Below, piece after piece: positions 62,297 to 64,000 of a stretch of 64,000 bases of DNA. A model generated the notes under the pieces. That model searched no databases. It was not told where the DNA came from and saw nothing but the letters and a program-made list of their open reading frames with translations. Origin of the DNA: an uncultured Lachnospiraceae bacterium. GTDB lineage: Bacteria; Bacillota; Clostridia; Lachnospirales; Lachnospiraceae. Within the stretch, counting starts at the first letter, position 1; each line of letters starts with the position of its first letter. The translations under genes and the position numbers were made by a program. The DNA lies in the NCBI GenBank assembly GCA_949471785.1, contig CASWRE010000004.1:62001-126000 (forward strand), in the 5' to 3' direction.

Positions 62297-62300
62297 ATCG

Positions 62301-62708
62301 CTATTTTCCTCTAAGTGTATTTTTAATTTCGGATGAGCATATTCCCGGCGTCCTTTTGAGCCGGATTACTGCTTTTCCGTGATTATCACACCACTTTTCT
62401 ACAATGCTAAATCTCCCGCCATGATGATCTTCTCCCAGCGCTAAGATATCAAAGTCAATTTTTTCAAGGGCTTCGATACCTACCGTATCATAAACAATAA
62501 CTTTATCGATAATTTTTATTGCTTCTAAAATCTCTACTCGTTCTGCAGTTGAATAGAGTACTTTTGCATCAGGCTTAAATTTTGCAATGTAATCGCCGTC
62601 CTGTACGGCAACAATAAGATAGTCTGCATATTTTTTACATTGTTTAAACAATCTCAGATGCCCTAAATGAAAATAATCATAAACGCCAAAGGTCAGAATC
62701 TTAGTCAT
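62301..62708 (-). CDS. Glycerol-3-phosphate cytidylyltransferase-like protein (TagD type)
   Basis: A 135-residue cytidylyltransferase. The start FGVYDYFHLGHLRLFKQ contains the HxGH nucleotide-binding motif, and the end PGICSSEIKNTLR matches the ISSTxIK motif, with a central ALGEDHHG replacing the usual G-x-D-W. It activates a small phosphorylated molecule, such as glycerol-, ribitol- or ethanolamine-type phosphates, with CTP. Position +3 of the upstream RBS favours ATG 62708 over 62714. It overlaps the end of the racemase gene, so the two are co-translated. Confidence 0.82.
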   Translation of the reverse strand: MTKILTFGVYDYFHLGHLRLFKQCKKYADYLIVAVQDGDYIAKFKPDAKVLYSTAERVEILEAIKIIDKVIVYDTVGIEALEKIDFDILALGEDHHGGRFSIVEKWCDNHGKAVIRLKRTPGICSSEIKNTLRGK

Positions 62709-63402
62709 TCTCATACTCCTTTTTCAGCGTCTTGAGCGCCATATATAACGGATCAATCACATGTCCGCACGTAACTTCCAAATGGAATTTTTCATAAAGG
62801 ACAGGCAACTCTGTACACCCAAGGATACATGTGTCGTAACGATTTACCAAACGCAGAAAATTTTTTTTGATTTTTTCAGAATAAGTATGCTGCTTTACTG
62901 CTTCAATACACTCCCGTAGTAGCGGATACTCATCTTTCGTGGGCGCAACACATTCTATATCCTCTGCGCATAACGCCTTTTGATATATTTGGGAATCAAT
63001 CGTCCCTTCGGAAGCGAGAAGAAACGCTTTCGCTATTTTTTCCTTTTTCATCTCTTTGACACAATTTTCAATAATATGCAAGACTTTTTCTTCCAGTTCT
63101 GGAACATATTCATAAATCCTTGGCAAAAAAAGATGAGAAGTATTACAGGCCAGAACAATCCTGGTGCAGCCTGCCTCAACCAGAGATTTCATCGAATCAG
63201 CCATTTCGTTGACAAGCTGATCTGTTTTATCATGGTAGATAAACGCTCTCACACGGCTTGGCATTGTGCAACGATTGTCAATAATAATTCTGGGTCTTTC
63301 CCATTCTTTCTCTGCGGGAAAAATTTCTGCATACTGCTGAAATAAGTGAATGGTTGCATAAGTTCCCATGCCTCCGAGAACACCTATTGTAAAATCACTC
63401 AT
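62701..63402 (-). CDS. Aspartate/glutamate racemase-family protein
   Basis: A 233-residue protein of the Asp/Glu racemase superfamily. It opens IGVLGGMGTYATI and keeps both catalytic cysteines, in VLACNTSHLF and LGCTELPVLY. Family members interconvert D and L amino acids without a cofactor. The start at 63402 follows AAAGGACAGGTGG. It overlaps the upstream nucleotidyltransferase gene and the downstream cytidylyltransferase gene, so all three act together. This suggests a D-amino acid or related compound attached to the polysaccharide, but the substrate is not visible from sequence. Confidence 0.83.
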   Translation of the reverse strand: MSDFTIGVLGGMGTYATIHLFQQYAEIFPAEKEWERPRIIIDNRCTMPSRVRAFIYHDKTDQLVNEMADSMKSLVEAGCTRIVLACNTSHLFLPRIYEYVPELEEKVLHIIENCVKEMKKEKIAKAFLLASEGTIDSQIYQKALCAEDIECVAPTKDEYPLLRECIEAVKQHTYSEKIKKNFLRLVNRYDTCILGCTELPVLYEKFHLEVTCGHVIDPLYMALKTLKKEYEND

Positions 63403-64000
63403 TTTTGCCACCTGTCCTTTCATACCCGGCTTCCACCCATGCTACGGCTCTGTCATAATCGTCCGGTGTATCTATATCTCTTGTCTGCACATGCAGGACG
63501 TCTATCGGTAATACAGTATTAAGCATTTCATAGGTATGTCCGCTGTGTGGCGTCAAACGTCCGGACTGTATTTTAACAAGTCCCGGCCATTCATATTTCC
63601 CGTTTTTCGAAAAGCGGACAACCTTGCTGTTTTCAACATCAATATGCACTGGTTCGTCAGAATTGCAGTCCGATACGGCTATACATTCACCGTTATAATC
63701 CAGAAACTCTTTGAAATTTTGCGGATGAACGACTAAATCCCCATCCATAGATACCACATATTCCCTTGCGCCCGGCAGCGCCTTACTCAGGCTTGCCGCA
63801 GCGCCTGTATTTTTATAATCATAATTAAAGGCAAACATAATATCGTTTCGATATTTTGTAACAACACTAATCACTCGCTCCGCCTGATATCCTAATACGA
63901 TGCGTATATCATCGTATTGATCCAAAAGTTCCAACTGATGAAGAATCAGAGGTTTCCCGTTGATATTTACTAACGCTTTTGTTGTTCCTATTCCTAATCT
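63395..64000 (-). CDS. Sugar/phospho-compound nucleotidyltransferase, 5' partial
   Basis: The frame stays open to the window edge. Upstream of the ORF-track start it reads LGIGTTKALVNINGKPLILHQLELLDQ, the middle of an NTP_transferase nucleotide-binding region, so the N-terminus lies beyond 64000. The visible part has VVSMDGDLVVHPQNF (metal-binding Asp pair) and ends DTPDDYDRAVAWVEAG, as in LicC/HddC-like enzymes. It overlaps the racemase gene. It probably makes a CDP- or UDP-activated precursor for the minus-strand cluster. Confidence 0.8.
   Translation of the reverse strand, partial: RLGIGTTKALVNINGKPLILHQLELLDQYDDIRIVLGYQAERVISVVTKYRNDIMFAFNYDYKNTGAAASLSKALPGAREYVVSMDGDLVVHPQNFKEFLDYNGECIAVSDCNSDEPVHIDVENSKVVRFSKNGKYEWPGLVKIQSGRLTPHSGHTYEMLNTVLPIDVLHVQTRDIDTPDDYDRAVAWVEAGYERTGGKNE

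Overview
The window looks like a chromosomal segment of a Gram-positive, anaerobic Clostridia, most probably of the Lachnospiraceae type. This is inferred from strong AGGAGG-type ribosome binding sites, lipobox lipoproteins, YesM/YesN two-component genes, Ktr/Trk potassium uptake, an ECF sigma/anti-sigma pair, an MMPL exporter with a YhgE-like partner, and the lack of outer-membrane genes. No rRNA, tRNA, CRISPR array or phage module was seen.

Region 1 (1-3,130) holds the 3' part of a URO-D/methyltransferase-family gene. It is followed by a short CobW-type GTPase overlapping a histidine-rich protein, a small membrane protein and a convergent PilZ gene. Region 2 (3,179-12,810) is a sugar sensing and uptake locus. 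An anchored sugar-binding protein, a YesM kinase, a YesN AraC-type regulator and a second binding lipoprotein precede a ChvE/MmsA/MmsB-type sugar ABC transporter. The first four genes probably sense the sugar and switch on the transporter. A fold-back repeat follows at 12,990-13,125.

Region 3 (13,327-31,744) holds an ECF sigma factor with its membrane anti-sigma partner. Next comes a 633-residue membrane protein of unknown function on the minus strand, behind a complete riboswitch-like leader: promoter, yybP-ykoY-like manganese aptamer and mutually exclusive terminator. Then come a YhgE-like coiled protein and MMPL exporter under a divergent TetR gene with two palindromic operators, TrkA/TrkH potassium uptake, and a five-gene Dpp/Opp/Nik-type ABC transporter with a tandem repeat inside the operon.

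Region 4 (32,014-52,421, plus strand) is a large surface-polysaccharide locus. It encodes an SDR epimerase, many glycosyltransferases, hexapeptide and membrane acyltransferases, a Wzy-like polymerase and a Wzx flippase. It also has a nonulosonic-acid set (sialyltransferase-like protein, cytidylyltransferase-PseG fusion, NeuB-like synthase) and a terminal module of nucleotidyltransferase, flippase-kinase fusion and HAD hydrolase. From about 34,950 the DNA becomes clearly more AT-rich, which suggests acquisition. One acyltransferase gene is broken by a stop codon and a frameshift.

Region 5 (52,422-55,449) is a scarred junction with a decayed ISAs1-like transposase fragment, an intact TPR membrane protein, and a frameshifted P-loop ATPase remnant. 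Region 6 (55,450-64,000, minus strand) is a second polysaccharide cluster. It has an MBOAT/DHHW O-acetylation pair, a GT2-GtrA fusion, a radical SAM/SPASM protein, a GT-C-like membrane protein, a TagD-like cytidylyltransferase, an Asp/Glu racemase-family protein and a sugar nucleotidyltransferase that runs off the window. All functional calls come from reading motifs and context; no database search was possible.
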